Shown: piece after piece, positions 1 through 8,027 of the stretch
Layout: the number at the start of each line of letters is the position of its first letter
Numbering within the stretch: the first letter of the stretch is position 1
Position numbers and translations under genes: made by a program
NCBI GenBank assembly: GCA_903844785.1
Contig: CAIMVB010000245.1
Span: forward strand, 1-19,285
DNA length: 19,285 nucleotides
Source: an uncultured Rhodospirillales bacterium
GTDB lineage: Bacteria; Pseudomonadota; Alphaproteobacteria; Acetobacterales; Acetobacteraceae
Reading direction: 5' to 3'
The notes under the pieces: generated by a model
The model's database searches: none
Told to the model about the DNA's origin: nothing
The model's input: the letters and a program-made list of their open reading frames with translations, nothing else

Positions 1-2175
1 AATGGCGCCGGCCTGGCCGGAACCCTTCACGCCAAGCGGATTGGAAGCCGTGGGCGTGCCTTCCAAAACAACTTCAATCGGTGGCAGATCATCCGCGCGC
101 GGCAGCGCATAATCCATCAAAGAGCCAGTCAGTAATTGGCCCGATGAGGGATCATAGATGATGTCTTCCAGCAGGGCCTGGCCAATGCCTTGTACAATGC
201 CTCCTTGCACCTGGCCTTCTGTCAGGCGTGGGTTCACCAAACGCCCGTAATCATCCACCGCGACATAGCGCGTGAGGCGCAGATGGCCGGTATCGGGGTC
301 AATCTCCACCTCGGCGGCTTGGCAGCCATTGGGGAAGGTGACCAGATCGGATGTATTATGGCCAGAAGCGAAAAGCCCTGGTGTCATACCTTCCGGCAGG
401 CTGGCGGCATCTTCCGCTGCGCGGGCGAGTTCTGCGATGGTGATGAAGCGATCATCATCCGGTAGGGCGAAGCGCCCTTCAGCGAAGGAAAGCGCGGCCG
501 GGTCAGCCTGCAGCAAATGCGCGGCGATCAAGCGCGCTTTCTCCATCAGCGCGTCCAAGGCCAGCACAAGCGCGCCACCGCCCAAATGCAGCGAACGCGC
601 ACCGCCATGGCCATTGCCATTGGGCAGCAATTGCGTATCGGCCTGTAGGATGCGGATATCGGCGGGCGTCATGCCAAGCCTATCCGCGACAATTTGCGCA
701 TAGCTGGTTTCATGGCCTTGGCCATTGCTTTGCGTCCCAATGGCAGCGGTGGCGTGGCCCGATGTATCCACGGCAACTGAAGCCCATTCACCCGGCGCAC
801 CGCGTGCGGTTTCCAGAAAACAGGCAATGCCGCGGCCCAGTAGCATCCCGCGCTGCGCCGCTGCCGCCCGCCGTGCGGCAAAGCCAGCAGCATCTGAAGC
901 CTTGTCCAAAACGGCAAGATTGGCGGCAAAGCGCCCGCCATCAACCGCCATGCCCATGGCCGTGCGATGCGGCGCATTGGGCAGCATATTCATGGCACGC
1001 AGTGCAGATGGATCGCGGCCCAAAACGCGCGCTGAGTCATCCACCAGGCGTTCGATGATGTAATTCGCTTCAGGCTTGCCAGCACCGCGATAAGCATCCA
1101 CGGGCAGGCTATTGGTGAAAGCGCCGCGTACTTCCAGATGCATGGCAGGTATGGCGTAAACGCCGCCCATGGCTGTGGAAAAGGCATTGGTTGGGCAATG
1201 CGGCCCAACAGCGGAAAGATAGGCGCCCATATCCGCAACGCTGCTAATTTCCAGCGCCAAGAAGCGCCCTGCCTTATCCAGCGCCAGCCGCGCCTTGGCG
1301 CGCAGATCGCGGCCATGCACGGCGGCGGCGAATTCCTCACTCGGCTCTGCCTGCCAGTAAATTGCACGGCCGAGCTTACGCGCTGCCCAAAGCGCCAAGA
1401 CATATTCGGGAAATAGGAAATTCTTGGCGCCAAAACCGCCGCCCACATCGGGGCAAACGAGATGAAAGGCTTCTTCCGGCAAGCGAAATACAGTCGCAAG
1501 CTGCCGGCGAATGCCATGCACGCCCATGCCAGTGAAAATCAGCTCAAACCGCCCACCATCAAACTGTGCGAGCGCGGCACGCGGTTCAATCGGCGCGGCA
1601 TGCACACGATTATTGAAAAGATCTGCACTGATGATGTGGTCCGCTTGTGCGAAAGCCGCATCGGTTGCGGCGCGATCACCTTTCAGAAAACGAAAGGCTT
1701 CATTGCCAGGTGCCTCAGGCCAGATCTGCGCTGCATCAGCAGCAAGCGCGCTGGCGCCATCGATCATGGCGGGCAGGGCGTCATAGCTGACCTCAATCGC
1801 CTCAGCCCCATCACGCGCAGCTGCGGCGCTGGTGGCGATTACAAGGGCCACTGCTTCGCCCAAATGCCGCACGCGATTGCTGGCAAGAACTGGGCGCGGT
1901 GGCACAATCATGGGTGAGACACTGGCAAGCACCGCGGTGCAGGGCAGCGGCGCCAGATCATCTGCAGCCAGATCGGCAGCGGTAAAAATGCCGACTACGC
2001 CGGGCATCGTGCGCGCTACTTCCGTATTGATGGCGCCCAAATCTGCATGCGCATGGGGGGAACGCAACACTACGGCATGCAGCGCATCCGCCGGCAGCAA
2101 GTCAGCCACATAGCGGCCCTTGCCGGTCAGAAACCGGGCATCTTCCAGCCTAGCGATGGACTTCCCGCTATACAT
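1..2175 (-). CDS. Molybdenum hydroxylase large subunit (xanthine/aldehyde/CO-dehydrogenase type), C-terminus cut by window edge
   Basis: My own reading of the minus strand from 2175 to base 1 is open for 725 codons with no stop, so the last part of the protein lies outside the window. It starts MYSGKSIARLEDARFLTGKG, the usual opening of the molybdopterin-binding subunit. Seen motifs: PDVGGGFGAKNF (D243-F253), the substrate-site loop AYRGAGKPEANY (A361 on), and NGQGHETSYAQI around Q486, which contacts the molybdopterin cofactor. The loop is AYRGAG, not the AYxCSFR of true form I CO dehydrogenase, so CO oxidation is unlikely; hydroxylation of an aldehyde or N-heterocycle is the family expectation. 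Near the end the motif reads GVKGSGQAGAI, with Gln721 where the family has the catalytic Glu. The start ATG shares one base with the stop of the isomerase gene (TGATG). FeS and FAD subunits are not seen in the window; they could lie further left. The substrate is unknown. Confidence 0.95.
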   Translation of the reverse strand, partial: MYSGKSIARLEDARFLTGKGRYVADLLPADALHAVVLRSPHAHADLGAINTEVARTMPGVVGIFTAADLAADDLAPLPCTAVLASVSPMIVPPRPVLASNRVRHLGEAVALVIATSAAAARDGAEAIEVSYDALPAMIDGASALAADAAQIWPEAPGNEAFRFLKGDRAATDAAFAQADHIISADLFNNRVHAAPIEPRAALAQFDGGRFELIFTGMGVHGIRRQLATVFRLPEEAFHLVCPDVGGGFGAKNFLFPEYVLALWAARKLGRAIYWQAEPSEEFAAAVHGRDLRAKARLALDKAGRFLALEISSVADMGAYLSAVGPHCPTNAFSTAMGGVYAIPAMHLEVRGAFTNSLPVDAYRGAGKPEANYIIERLVDDSARVLGRDPSALRAMNMLPNAPHRTAMGMAVDGGRFAANLAVLDKASDAAGFAARRAAAAQRGMLLGRGIACFLETARGAPGEWASVAVDTSGHATAAIGTQSNGQGHETSYAQIVADRLGMTPADIRILQADTQLLPNGNGHGGARSLHLGGGALVLALDALMEKARLIAAHLLQADPAALSFAEGRFALPDDDRFITIAELARAAEDAASLPEGMTPGLFASGHNTSDLVTFPNGCQAAEVEIDPDTGHLRLTRYVAVDDYGRLVNPRLTEGQVQGGIVQGIGQALLEDIIYDPSSGQLLTGSLMDYALPRADDLPPIEVVLEGTPTASNPLGVKGSGQAGAI

Positions 2176-2783
2176 CAAGCGCCTTTGCTCAAGCGCTTCG
2201 CAACGAATTCAAGCCTGTCTTGGCCCCAGAAAATATCTTCACCAATCACATAAGAAGGCGCGCCGAATACGCCGCGTTCCAGCGCGGCAGCGGTATCGGC
2301 CTTGCGCTGTTCCAGCCAGCGCGGGTCTTCAGCCAAGCGCAGCAGCGCATCCGCATCTAAGCCACAATCACGCATCAGCGCGGCTAGTGTGGCGGCATCA
2401 CCCGTATCCTGGTCTTCCTGCCACAGCGCCTTCAGGATGCGATGCGCCAAGCGGATGGCTGGCGCATGGCCCTGGGTTTCGCGCAGCGCAATCACCGCTG
2501 CCGCGCCCGGCAATTCATTCGCCGGAAAATATTTGGGCTGAAGCTTGATGGGAATGCTGAGTGCATCGCGCCAGCGCTGCAATTCCTGCATGCGATAGGC
2601 TTGGCGTTGTGGCGAGCGCTTCGGCAAGGGTAGGCCACCCGAGCCCGCGAAAATGGTGCCGAAATCCACCGGCCAAATGCGAAGCTCCGCCCCATGCTGC
2701 GCGGCCAGGGCTTCGATGCGTGCCGCACCCAGATGGGTCCAGGGGGAATTGAGCGAAACGTAATAGTCAATCAGCACGGCCAT
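2175..2783 (-). CDS. 2-hydroxychromene-2-carboxylate isomerase-like protein (DsbA/GST-kappa fold)
   Basis: This 202-residue protein has the thioredoxin-like DsbA/kappa-GST architecture. The N-terminus reads IDYYVSLNSPWTHLGAARIE, where Ser13 sits at the glutathione-activating serine position of NahD-type isomerases. The C-terminal block GVFGAPSYVIGEDIFWGQDR (about 174-193) is the signature cis-proline (GAPS) and substrate-side region of this family. Characterised members isomerise 2-hydroxychromene-2-carboxylate in naphthalene breakdown using glutathione; many homologues act on other cis/trans enone or ring-opened products. The length is normal for the family. The gene starts 9 nt after the CoA-transferase subunit B stop and overlaps the Mo-hydroxylase start by one base, so all are co-transcribed. 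This suggests it handles an intermediate of the same pathway. The family call is firm; the substrate is not. Confidence 0.9.
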   Translation of the reverse strand: MAVLIDYYVSLNSPWTHLGAARIEALAAQHGAELRIWPVDFGTIFAGSGGLPLPKRSPQRQAYRMQELQRWRDALSIPIKLQPKYFPANELPGAAAVIALRETQGHAPAIRLAHRILKALWQEDQDTGDAATLAALMRDCGLDADALLRLAEDPRWLEQRKADTAAALERGVFGAPSYVIGEDIFWGQDRLEFVAKRLSKGA

Positions 2784-2792
2784 GATCTTTCT

Positions 2793-3422
2793 TTAAGCAA
2801 TAATAGGGCAGGCGGTTGCGGCGCGCACTTCTTCCAGTGTCACGCCAGGGGCCAGGTCTCGTAAAGCGAAGCCTTCGCCCATCGGCGCAAACAGGCCGAG
2901 ATCCGTCACCACCAAAGTTACCACACCAGCGGCAGTAATCGGCAGGCTGCAGCGCGGCAGCAATCGGGAAGCCCCATCACGCGTACGATGTTCAAGCATG
3001 ATGAAAACGCGCTGGGCGCAGGCGGCAAGGTCCATGGCGCCGCCAATGCCGCCGCCCTTGGCACCTTTCAGCTTCCAATTCGCGAAATCACCATTGGCCG
3101 ACACTTCATAGGCGCCCATCACGGTCACATCCATCCGCCCGCCACGGATCAAGGCGAAGCTATCGGCGTGATGGACAATGGATGCGCCGGGATTGAGCAC
3201 AACATTCTGCCCGCCGGCATTCACTAGGTTCAAATCCTCGGTCCCTGGCGCGCAGACTGCGCCATAGCCGATCACGCCATTTTCGGCGTGGAAGATGATG
3301 TCGCGATCACCCATGGGCACATCGGCAATCATCGTCGGCATACCAACACCCAGATTGACCACCCAGCCATCCTGGAATTCCTGCACCAGCCTTTCGGCCA
3401 TTTGCATGCGTGTCCAGCTCAT
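2793..3422 (-). CDS. 3-oxoacid CoA-transferase subunit B (class I)
   Basis: Class I CoA-transferase beta subunit, 209 residues from the chosen start MSWTRMQMAERLVQEF. The glycine-rich block VNLGVGMPTMIADV (23-35) and the active-site motif HAENGVIGYG are visible; Glu47 in ENG is the glutamate that forms the enzyme-CoA thioester in this family. An in-frame start at 3449 would add nine residues, but the ATG at 3422 overlaps the subunit A stop as ATGA and has a GGGAGG ribosome site 7 nt upstream, so it is preferred. Together with subunit A it should move CoA from succinyl-CoA or a similar donor to a 3-oxo acid such as 3-oxoadipate or acetoacetate, in the cytoplasm. The acceptor cannot be told from sequence. 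No catalytic residue is missing. Confidence 0.94.
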   Translation of the reverse strand: MSWTRMQMAERLVQEFQDGWVVNLGVGMPTMIADVPMGDRDIIFHAENGVIGYGAVCAPGTEDLNLVNAGGQNVVLNPGASIVHHADSFALIRGGRMDVTVMGAYEVSANGDFANWKLKGAKGGGIGGAMDLAACAQRVFIMLEHRTRDGASRLLPRCSLPITAAGVVTLVVTDLGLFAPMGEGFALRDLAPGVTLEEVRAATACPIIA

Positions 3423-4153
3423 CGTGCGGCCTCCCGCTTGCGGGTCCATAAGCCCAAGGGGGGTGGTGGTACGCGGATCAACCGATGCACCACAAGCCCC
3501 GGTGTGTGCACATCATCGGCGTCTATCGCGCCGGGGGGTAGAATATCTTCTTCCACTTCCACAATAGTGGTCTTGGCGGCCATGGCCATCAAAGGGTTGA
3601 AATTGCGCTGGCTACGATGAAAGCGGAGATTGCCGGCAGCATCCGCCCGTGCGGCGCGAATGAAGGCGTAATCCACGGGTAGCGCATATTCCAGCAAATA
3701 GCGCCTTCCATTGATCTCTCGTGTTTCGCGTCCTTCGGCCAATTCGGTACCGACAGCAGTGGGCGTATAGAAGGCCGGAATGCCCGCGCCAGCAGCGCGT
3801 AGCCGCTCTGCCAAAGTGCCTTGCGGGACGATTTCCGCCTCTACCTCTCCGGCTTCATAATATTTGGTGAAAGGGATCACATCGGATGCGCGCGTGGCCG
3901 CGGTGAAGGCGCAAATCACCTTCGCGACTTGGCCGTTTTCCACCAGCATGCCGATATCGGGCATGCGCGGCTTATGGGCGCCGCCGGTAGTATTGGCGAT
4001 GCAGGTCAGGCGCTTCGCGCCGTGCCGAGCCAAGGCAGCAATCAGATTATACGGCGTGCCCGGCCCGGCGAAGCCGCCTATGGCAATCACCGCGCCATCC
4101 GGAATATCGGCCACCGCCGTATCGAAATCCGGAAAGGTTTTGTTGCGCGCCAT
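3419..4153 (-). CDS. 3-oxoacid CoA-transferase subunit A (class I)
   Basis: Alpha subunit of the class I CoA-transferase, 244 residues. It shows the family motif GGFAGPGTPYNLIAAL (26-41) and the internal RYLLEYALPVDYAFIRAARAD region typical of PcaI/ScoA-like proteins. An AGGGAG ribosome site precedes the ATG at 6-nt spacing. Its stop overlaps the subunit B start by 4 nt, giving coupled translation and 1:1 subunits. The C-terminal tail after about residue 215 is Pro/Arg rich (RVPPPPLGLWTRKREAAR), a little longer than in short members. Partner genes are a permease upstream and an isomerase plus Mo-hydroxylase downstream, so it probably serves the late, CoA-linked step of an aromatic or branched acid pathway. 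Whether the acceptor is 3-oxoadipate, acetoacetate or something else is open. Confidence 0.94.
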   Translation of the reverse strand: MARNKTFPDFDTAVADIPDGAVIAIGGFAGPGTPYNLIAALARHGAKRLTCIANTTGGAHKPRMPDIGMLVENGQVAKVICAFTAATRASDVIPFTKYYEAGEVEAEIVPQGTLAERLRAAGAGIPAFYTPTAVGTELAEGRETREINGRRYLLEYALPVDYAFIRAARADAAGNLRFHRSQRNFNPLMAMAAKTTIVEVEEDILPPGAIDADDVHTPGLVVHRLIRVPPPPLGLWTRKREAAR

Positions 4154-4218
4154 GTCAAACTCCCTGAAGAGGCCAGCTTATGCTTCGCCGAAGTCGCCCC
4201 GATGGCAAGGGGGGTGCC

Positions 4219-5109
4219 TCACGCCTTGCGCGCCCTGGTTTCCGTGACGGCGATATATAGCCCGGCCCCAATGATGATGCCGGCCCCCAGCCAGGTCCAT
4301 TGGTCCGGCCAAAGCCCGGTAATGGCATAGCCCACCGCAATGGCGCCGATCATTTGCCAATACTGGAAGGGGGCAATAACATTTGCCGCGCCATAGGTCA
4401 TGGCCTTGGCCACGCACCAATGTCCGCCGGCACCAAGAACCCCAAGCGACAGCAGCCAGAAAACATCCGCCCAATTATGGATGGGCACCCAGAAAAACGG
4501 GATGACGCAGCACATGACCAGCGCGCCAAACAACCCACTATACATCACCGATGTTTCGGGCCGATCCAGCCCGGCCACCTGGCGCGTGAGGATCTGATAA
4601 ATTGCGTAACAAAAGGCGCTGGCCACAATACCAAGTGCGGCGGGCTGAAATACCTCTGACCCTGGACGGATCACTACCAGCACGCCCAGAAAACCCACCG
4701 TCACCGCCGCCAGACGCTTCCAGCCGATCTGTTCGCCCAGCATGGGTAGGGCAAGCAGGGTGACGAAAAACGGCGACATGAAGGAAATGGACGAAGCCTT
4801 GGCCAGTGGCACATCCTTCACCGAGAAAAAGAAGAAGGTGGTGGAGGCAAGCAGCAATAGGGAACGTGAGATTTGAATCCCAGGTTTGCGGCTTTGCAGC
4901 ACGGTGACGCCATAGCGTGGCACAATCAACGCCAGCACAATCAGCAAATGCCCTGTGGTGCGCGCCCAAATGATCTGTTCTGAGGGGTAGGTGCGGCTCA
5001 AGACCTGCACGATACCGTTCATAATGGGAAACAGCGTACAGGCCGCACACATGAAGAAAATGCCAAGCAGCAGCGAGGACTGACGCGGTGGCACCGCGGT
5101 ATTGGTCAT
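4219..5109 (-). CDS. EamA/DMT-family membrane transporter
   Basis: A hydrophobic protein of 296 residues from MTNTAVPPRQ, with about ten predicted membrane segments in two EamA repeats (roughly residues 15-140 and 155-290). The first repeat ends around SISFMSPFFVTLLALPMLGEQ, and the matching second-repeat region is VIAPFQYWQMIGAIAVGYAI; both are typical DMT positions. An alternative start at 5130 adds MRGISNL, but it has no purine-rich site, whereas GGGGGA lies 11 nt before the 5109 ATG. Family members export or import small metabolites across the inner membrane. Sitting immediately upstream of the CoA-transferase genes (65 nt gap), it may move a pathway substrate or intermediate. The substrate is not predictable from the sequence. 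Confidence 0.88.
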   Translation of the reverse strand: MTNTAVPPRQSSLLLGIFFMCAACTLFPIMNGIVQVLSRTYPSEQIIWARTTGHLLIVLALIVPRYGVTVLQSRKPGIQISRSLLLLASTTFFFFSVKDVPLAKASSISFMSPFFVTLLALPMLGEQIGWKRLAAVTVGFLGVLVVIRPGSEVFQPAALGIVASAFCYAIYQILTRQVAGLDRPETSVMYSGLFGALVMCCVIPFFWVPIHNWADVFWLLSLGVLGAGGHWCVAKAMTYGAANVIAPFQYWQMIGAIAVGYAITGLWPDQWTWLGAGIIIGAGLYIAVTETRARKA

Positions 5110-5210
5110 AAGATTGGAAATCCCCCGCATGGTGGCGGCCTGGTGGGAGGATAGGGCATATGGCGCTTCTGTCGACTCATTTCGCGCCTTGATGGGCCAA
5201 TATTTCCTGC

Positions 5211-5231
5211 CGGGCGGCTTAATGCCGCCCG
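5211..5231 (-). terminator. Hairpin at the end of the CaiB-type CoA-transferase gene
   Basis: Bases 5211-5218 (CGGGCGGC) are the exact reverse complement of 5224-5231, with the 5-nt loop TTAAT carrying the CoA-transferase stop codon. An 8-bp all-G/C stem at a gene end suggests transcription termination or 3'-end protection. No T-run follows on the minus strand, so it is not a canonical intrinsic terminator. It divides the GMC/CoA-transferase pair from the permease and downstream genes. Confidence 0.5.
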
Positions 5232-6355
5232 AGAATCTCCCGATTATGCTGCCCCAGTCGCGGCGCTGGCCGAGGGGAAACTGGCCGGCGCCGATTGAAG
5301 GAAATGGGTAAGCCCACCACGCGCGGCCCGCCTTCCGGCAGGTTTTGCATCATGTTGATGGCGGTGAATTGTTCGCTTGCAACGAGTTCGCCGATGTCAT
5401 TCACCGGCCCGCTCGGCACGCCGGCGGCTTCCAATGCGGCCAGCCAATGATCGCGCGGCTTTTGGCGGAGCGCTTCGGCGATCATCGGCAAAAGCGCTGC
5501 CTTGTTCCGTACGCGCGCCGGGCCGGTCGCAAAGCGCGGGTCATTCGCCCATTCCGGATGGCCCAAAACCTTCGCGCAGCGCGCCCAAAGCCGGTCATTC
5601 CCGGCAGCGAGGCAAAGCGGCCGATCGGCGGTATCAAACACTTGATAGGGCACAATCACGGCGCCGCCCGTGCCGTGGCGCTTGGGGATTTCACCACTTG
5701 CCACATGATTATTGACATGGCCTTCCACCCAATGCACCGCGCTTTCAAGCAGCGATGTATCCACCAGGCACCCCTGGCCGGTGCGATCCCGTTGGCGCAG
5801 CGCGGCCAGCGCACCAATCACGCAGAACATGCCTGTTGCCTTGTCATTAATGGAAGCACCGCAAAACGTGGGGGGGTCTTCCGGTCGGCCGGTGACAGAC
5901 ATCATCCCGCCATAGGCTTGTAACAGAGGGTCAAAACCAGGGTTCAGCCGCATCGGGCCTTCATAGCCAAAGGCCCAGATGGAACAATAAACCAAGCGCG
6001 GATGGCGCCTCAGCATGGCTTCCGGGCCGATGCCGATTTCATCCACCACGCCGGGGCGCAGATTTTGGATCAGCACATCGGCTGTTTCCACTAGCTTGTG
6101 TAGCGCCTCAACATCTTCCGGCTTTTTCAGATCAAGCGTGATGGAACGCTTATTGCGATTTTGCCCATGAAAATACAGCGAAGTCTCTCCATCCGGCCCG
6201 AAGGGAGGGCCCCAGGCGCGTGCATCATCGCCGCCATCAGGCTTTTCTACCTTGATCACATCGGCGCCCATATCAGCCAAAATCACACCGGCCAAAGGGC
6301 CAGCCAGTGCCTGCCCAACTTCAATCACGCGCATGCCGTGTAGCGGCAATTCCAT
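5219..6355 (-). CDS. CaiB/BaiF-family (class III) CoA-transferase
   Basis: A 378-residue class III CoA-transferase. The N-terminus LPLHGMRVIEVGQALAGPLA and ADMGADVIKVEKP (about 28-39) form the CoA-binding Rossmann-like region. NDKATGM places Asp171 at the catalytic aspartate known from formyl-CoA transferase (Asp169 there), which forms the acyl-enzyme anhydride. The C-terminal VPSGPVNDIGELVASEQF is also typical. The frame is open up to 6418, but the ATG at 6355 has a GGAGG site 8 nt upstream and matches the family N-terminus. It moves CoA between carboxylic acids in the cytoplasm; donor and acceptor are unknown. It follows the GMC gene with a 31-nt gap, so an alcohol-to-acid-to-CoA sequence is possible. 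The protein looks complete and active. Confidence 0.95.
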   Translation of the reverse strand: MELPLHGMRVIEVGQALAGPLAGVILADMGADVIKVEKPDGGDDARAWGPPFGPDGETSLYFHGQNRNKRSITLDLKKPEDVEALHKLVETADVLIQNLRPGVVDEIGIGPEAMLRRHPRLVYCSIWAFGYEGPMRLNPGFDPLLQAYGGMMSVTGRPEDPPTFCGASINDKATGMFCVIGALAALRQRDRTGQGCLVDTSLLESAVHWVEGHVNNHVASGEIPKRHGTGGAVIVPYQVFDTADRPLCLAAGNDRLWARCAKVLGHPEWANDPRFATGPARVRNKAALLPMIAEALRQKPRDHWLAALEAAGVPSGPVNDIGELVASEQFTAINMMQNLPEGGPRVVGLPISFNRRRPVSPRPAPRLGQHNREILGRH

Positions 6356-6363
6356 TGTTGTTT

Positions 6364-6368
6364 CCTCC
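6364..6368 (-). promoter_or_regulatory. Ribosome binding site that fixes the CoA-transferase start
   Basis: GGAGG on the minus strand, 8 nt before the ATG at 6355. It supports this start over the upstream in-frame ATG at 6418, which would overlap the GMC gene by 32 nt. Confidence 0.8.
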
Positions 6369-6386
6369 AGGTTTTTGGAAGCGCTT

Positions 6387-8027
6387 CTACAGCATTGCTT
6401 CCAGCGGTGGGCGGCCACGAATGAAATCCGATGCCTTTTCCGCGATCATCATGGTGGTGGCGTAAGTATTGGCCGAAGTCATATTCGGCATCACGGAAGC
6501 ATCCACCACGCGCAAGCCTTCCAGCCCATGCACCCGCAGCCTGTCATCCACCACGGCGGTCGGGTCCGTATTGGGCCCCATGCGCGCGGTGCCAATCAAA
6601 TGATAGGTTGTGGAACCATTACGCCGCGCGAAATCCAGTAATTCATCATCGGATTCTACATGTGGGCCGGGCAGGGTTTCGTCTGACAGAAAGGGCTTCA
6701 ATTCCGGCGCATGCAGTAAGCGCCGGATCAGGCGAATACCGCCCAGATGCACCCGCCGATCCATCGGGTCTGCCAGGTAATTCGGCTGGATTTCAGGATC
6801 ATCAAAAACATCGGCGGACTTCGCGCGCACCCAGCCGATGCTTTCCGGCCGATGCTGCCAGGCGCCAGCCGTCACCCCCGGATAATCATCCAGCACATAG
6901 ACCTTGCCTTCCGCATAGGAACCCGGCGTGAAGACGCATTGCAGATCTGGCTGATCCAGCCCTTCAAAGGATTTCCAGAAAACATAGACATGCGATGGCA
7001 CGGTGGCGAGGATGGAAGGCCGACCCATGGCCCAACGCGCCACTTGCCCCGCCAACTTCACGCCGCGCGCCAATTCATTCAGCGTCGTGACACCAGGCTT
7101 GGCGCGCATGACAACACGCGTGGCGTAATGGTCGCGGAAATTCTCACCCACGCCACGCAAATCATGCAGCACTGGCACGCCAAGCTTTTGCAAAAGCCAG
7201 CCGGGGCCAATGCCGGAAACCTGCAACAACCGCGCAGTATTCGCGGTGCCGGCAGAGATGATCACTTCGCGGCGCGCACGCACTTCACGCGGCACGCCGC
7301 CGCGCTGGTTCAAATAACGCACACCAACCGCGCGCTTGCCTTCCAGAATAATGCCGCAGGCGCGGGCATTGGTGCGTACATCCAAGGTTTTCCGTGCCAT
7401 TGCCGGATGCAGAAAACCGCGCGCGGCGGAGATGCGCCGGCCACGATGAATGGCGCGTTGGAAATAGCCAACGCCAGCCTGATTCCCGTTATTGTAATCG
7501 GGGTTGCGCGGAATACCGGCGGCAACGCAGCCAGAAATAAAGGCTTCCGATACGGGATTGAACCAATCCATATCGGTGACAGGCACGCCGCCATCGCGGC
7601 CGCGGCGTTCCTCGCCAAAGCCAAGGCGCTTTTCGCTGCGCTTGTAATAGGGCAGGCAATCCGCATAGCCCCAGCCGCGATTGCCGCGCTGCGCCCAGCT
7701 ATCCTGATCGCCTGGCTGGCCGCGATTATAGATCATGCCATTGATCGAAGAACCACCGCCCAGCGTGCGGCCCTGCACGGTCTTCACGCGACGCCCGGCG
7801 GTGTTTTCCGTGGGTTCGGTGCTGAATTGCCAAGTGATGTCGGGGTTCACCAAAGCCTTGATGAAACCAGCGGGGATGTGAATGAAGGGGTTGGTATCGG
7901 GCGGCCCGGCTTCCAGCACGCAAACCGTGGTCTCTGGGTCTTCCGTGAGCCGCGCAGCAAGGATCGATCCCGCCGCCCCGGCACCGACAATGACATAATC
8001 GAAGGTATCGGCTTCAGCTGCGGCCAT
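6387..8027 (-). CDS. GMC-family FAD oxidoreductase (choline dehydrogenase-like), first copy
   Basis: A 546-residue GMC flavoprotein. FDYVIVGAGAAGSILAARL (about 9-27) is the ADP-binding fold for FAD; GRTLGGGSSINGMIYNRG is GMC signature 1; ISAGTANTARLLQVSGIGP is signature 2. The C-terminal active site has STTYHLIGTARMG with His476, the usual proton-abstracting histidine. At the second catalytic position (Asn or His in studied members) the motif reads SANTYATTMM, placing Tyr522 there. The frame is open to 8216, but GGAGG lies 8 nt before the ATG at 8027 and the extra 63 residues look like non-coding translation. No signal peptide is visible. It should oxidise a primary or secondary alcohol; the substrate is unknown. 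It is the first gene of the minus block and is divergent from the alpha/beta hydrolase. Confidence 0.94.
   Translation of the reverse strand: MAAAEADTFDYVIVGAGAAGSILAARLTEDPETTVCVLEAGPPDTNPFIHIPAGFIKALVNPDITWQFSTEPTENTAGRRVKTVQGRTLGGGSSINGMIYNRGQPGDQDSWAQRGNRGWGYADCLPYYKRSEKRLGFGEERRGRDGGVPVTDMDWFNPVSEAFISGCVAAGIPRNPDYNNGNQAGVGYFQRAIHRGRRISAARGFLHPAMARKTLDVRTNARACGIILEGKRAVGVRYLNQRGGVPREVRARREVIISAGTANTARLLQVSGIGPGWLLQKLGVPVLHDLRGVGENFRDHYATRVVMRAKPGVTTLNELARGVKLAGQVARWAMGRPSILATVPSHVYVFWKSFEGLDQPDLQCVFTPGSYAEGKVYVLDDYPGVTAGAWQHRPESIGWVRAKSADVFDDPEIQPNYLADPMDRRVHLGGIRLIRRLLHAPELKPFLSDETLPGPHVESDDELLDFARRNGSTTYHLIGTARMGPNTDPTAVVDDRLRVHGLEGLRVVDASVMPNMTSANTYATTMMIAEKASDFIRGRPPLEAML

Noticed and set aside
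990..1517. A 175-codon minus-strand frame within the Mo-hydroxylase
   Set aside because: It lies in another frame of the same strand; the long frame from 2175 to the window edge carries all family motifs.
1..2175. True form I carbon monoxide dehydrogenase (coxL)
   Set aside because: The diagnostic AYxCSFR loop is absent; the loop is AYRGAG, with no cysteine for the Cu site.
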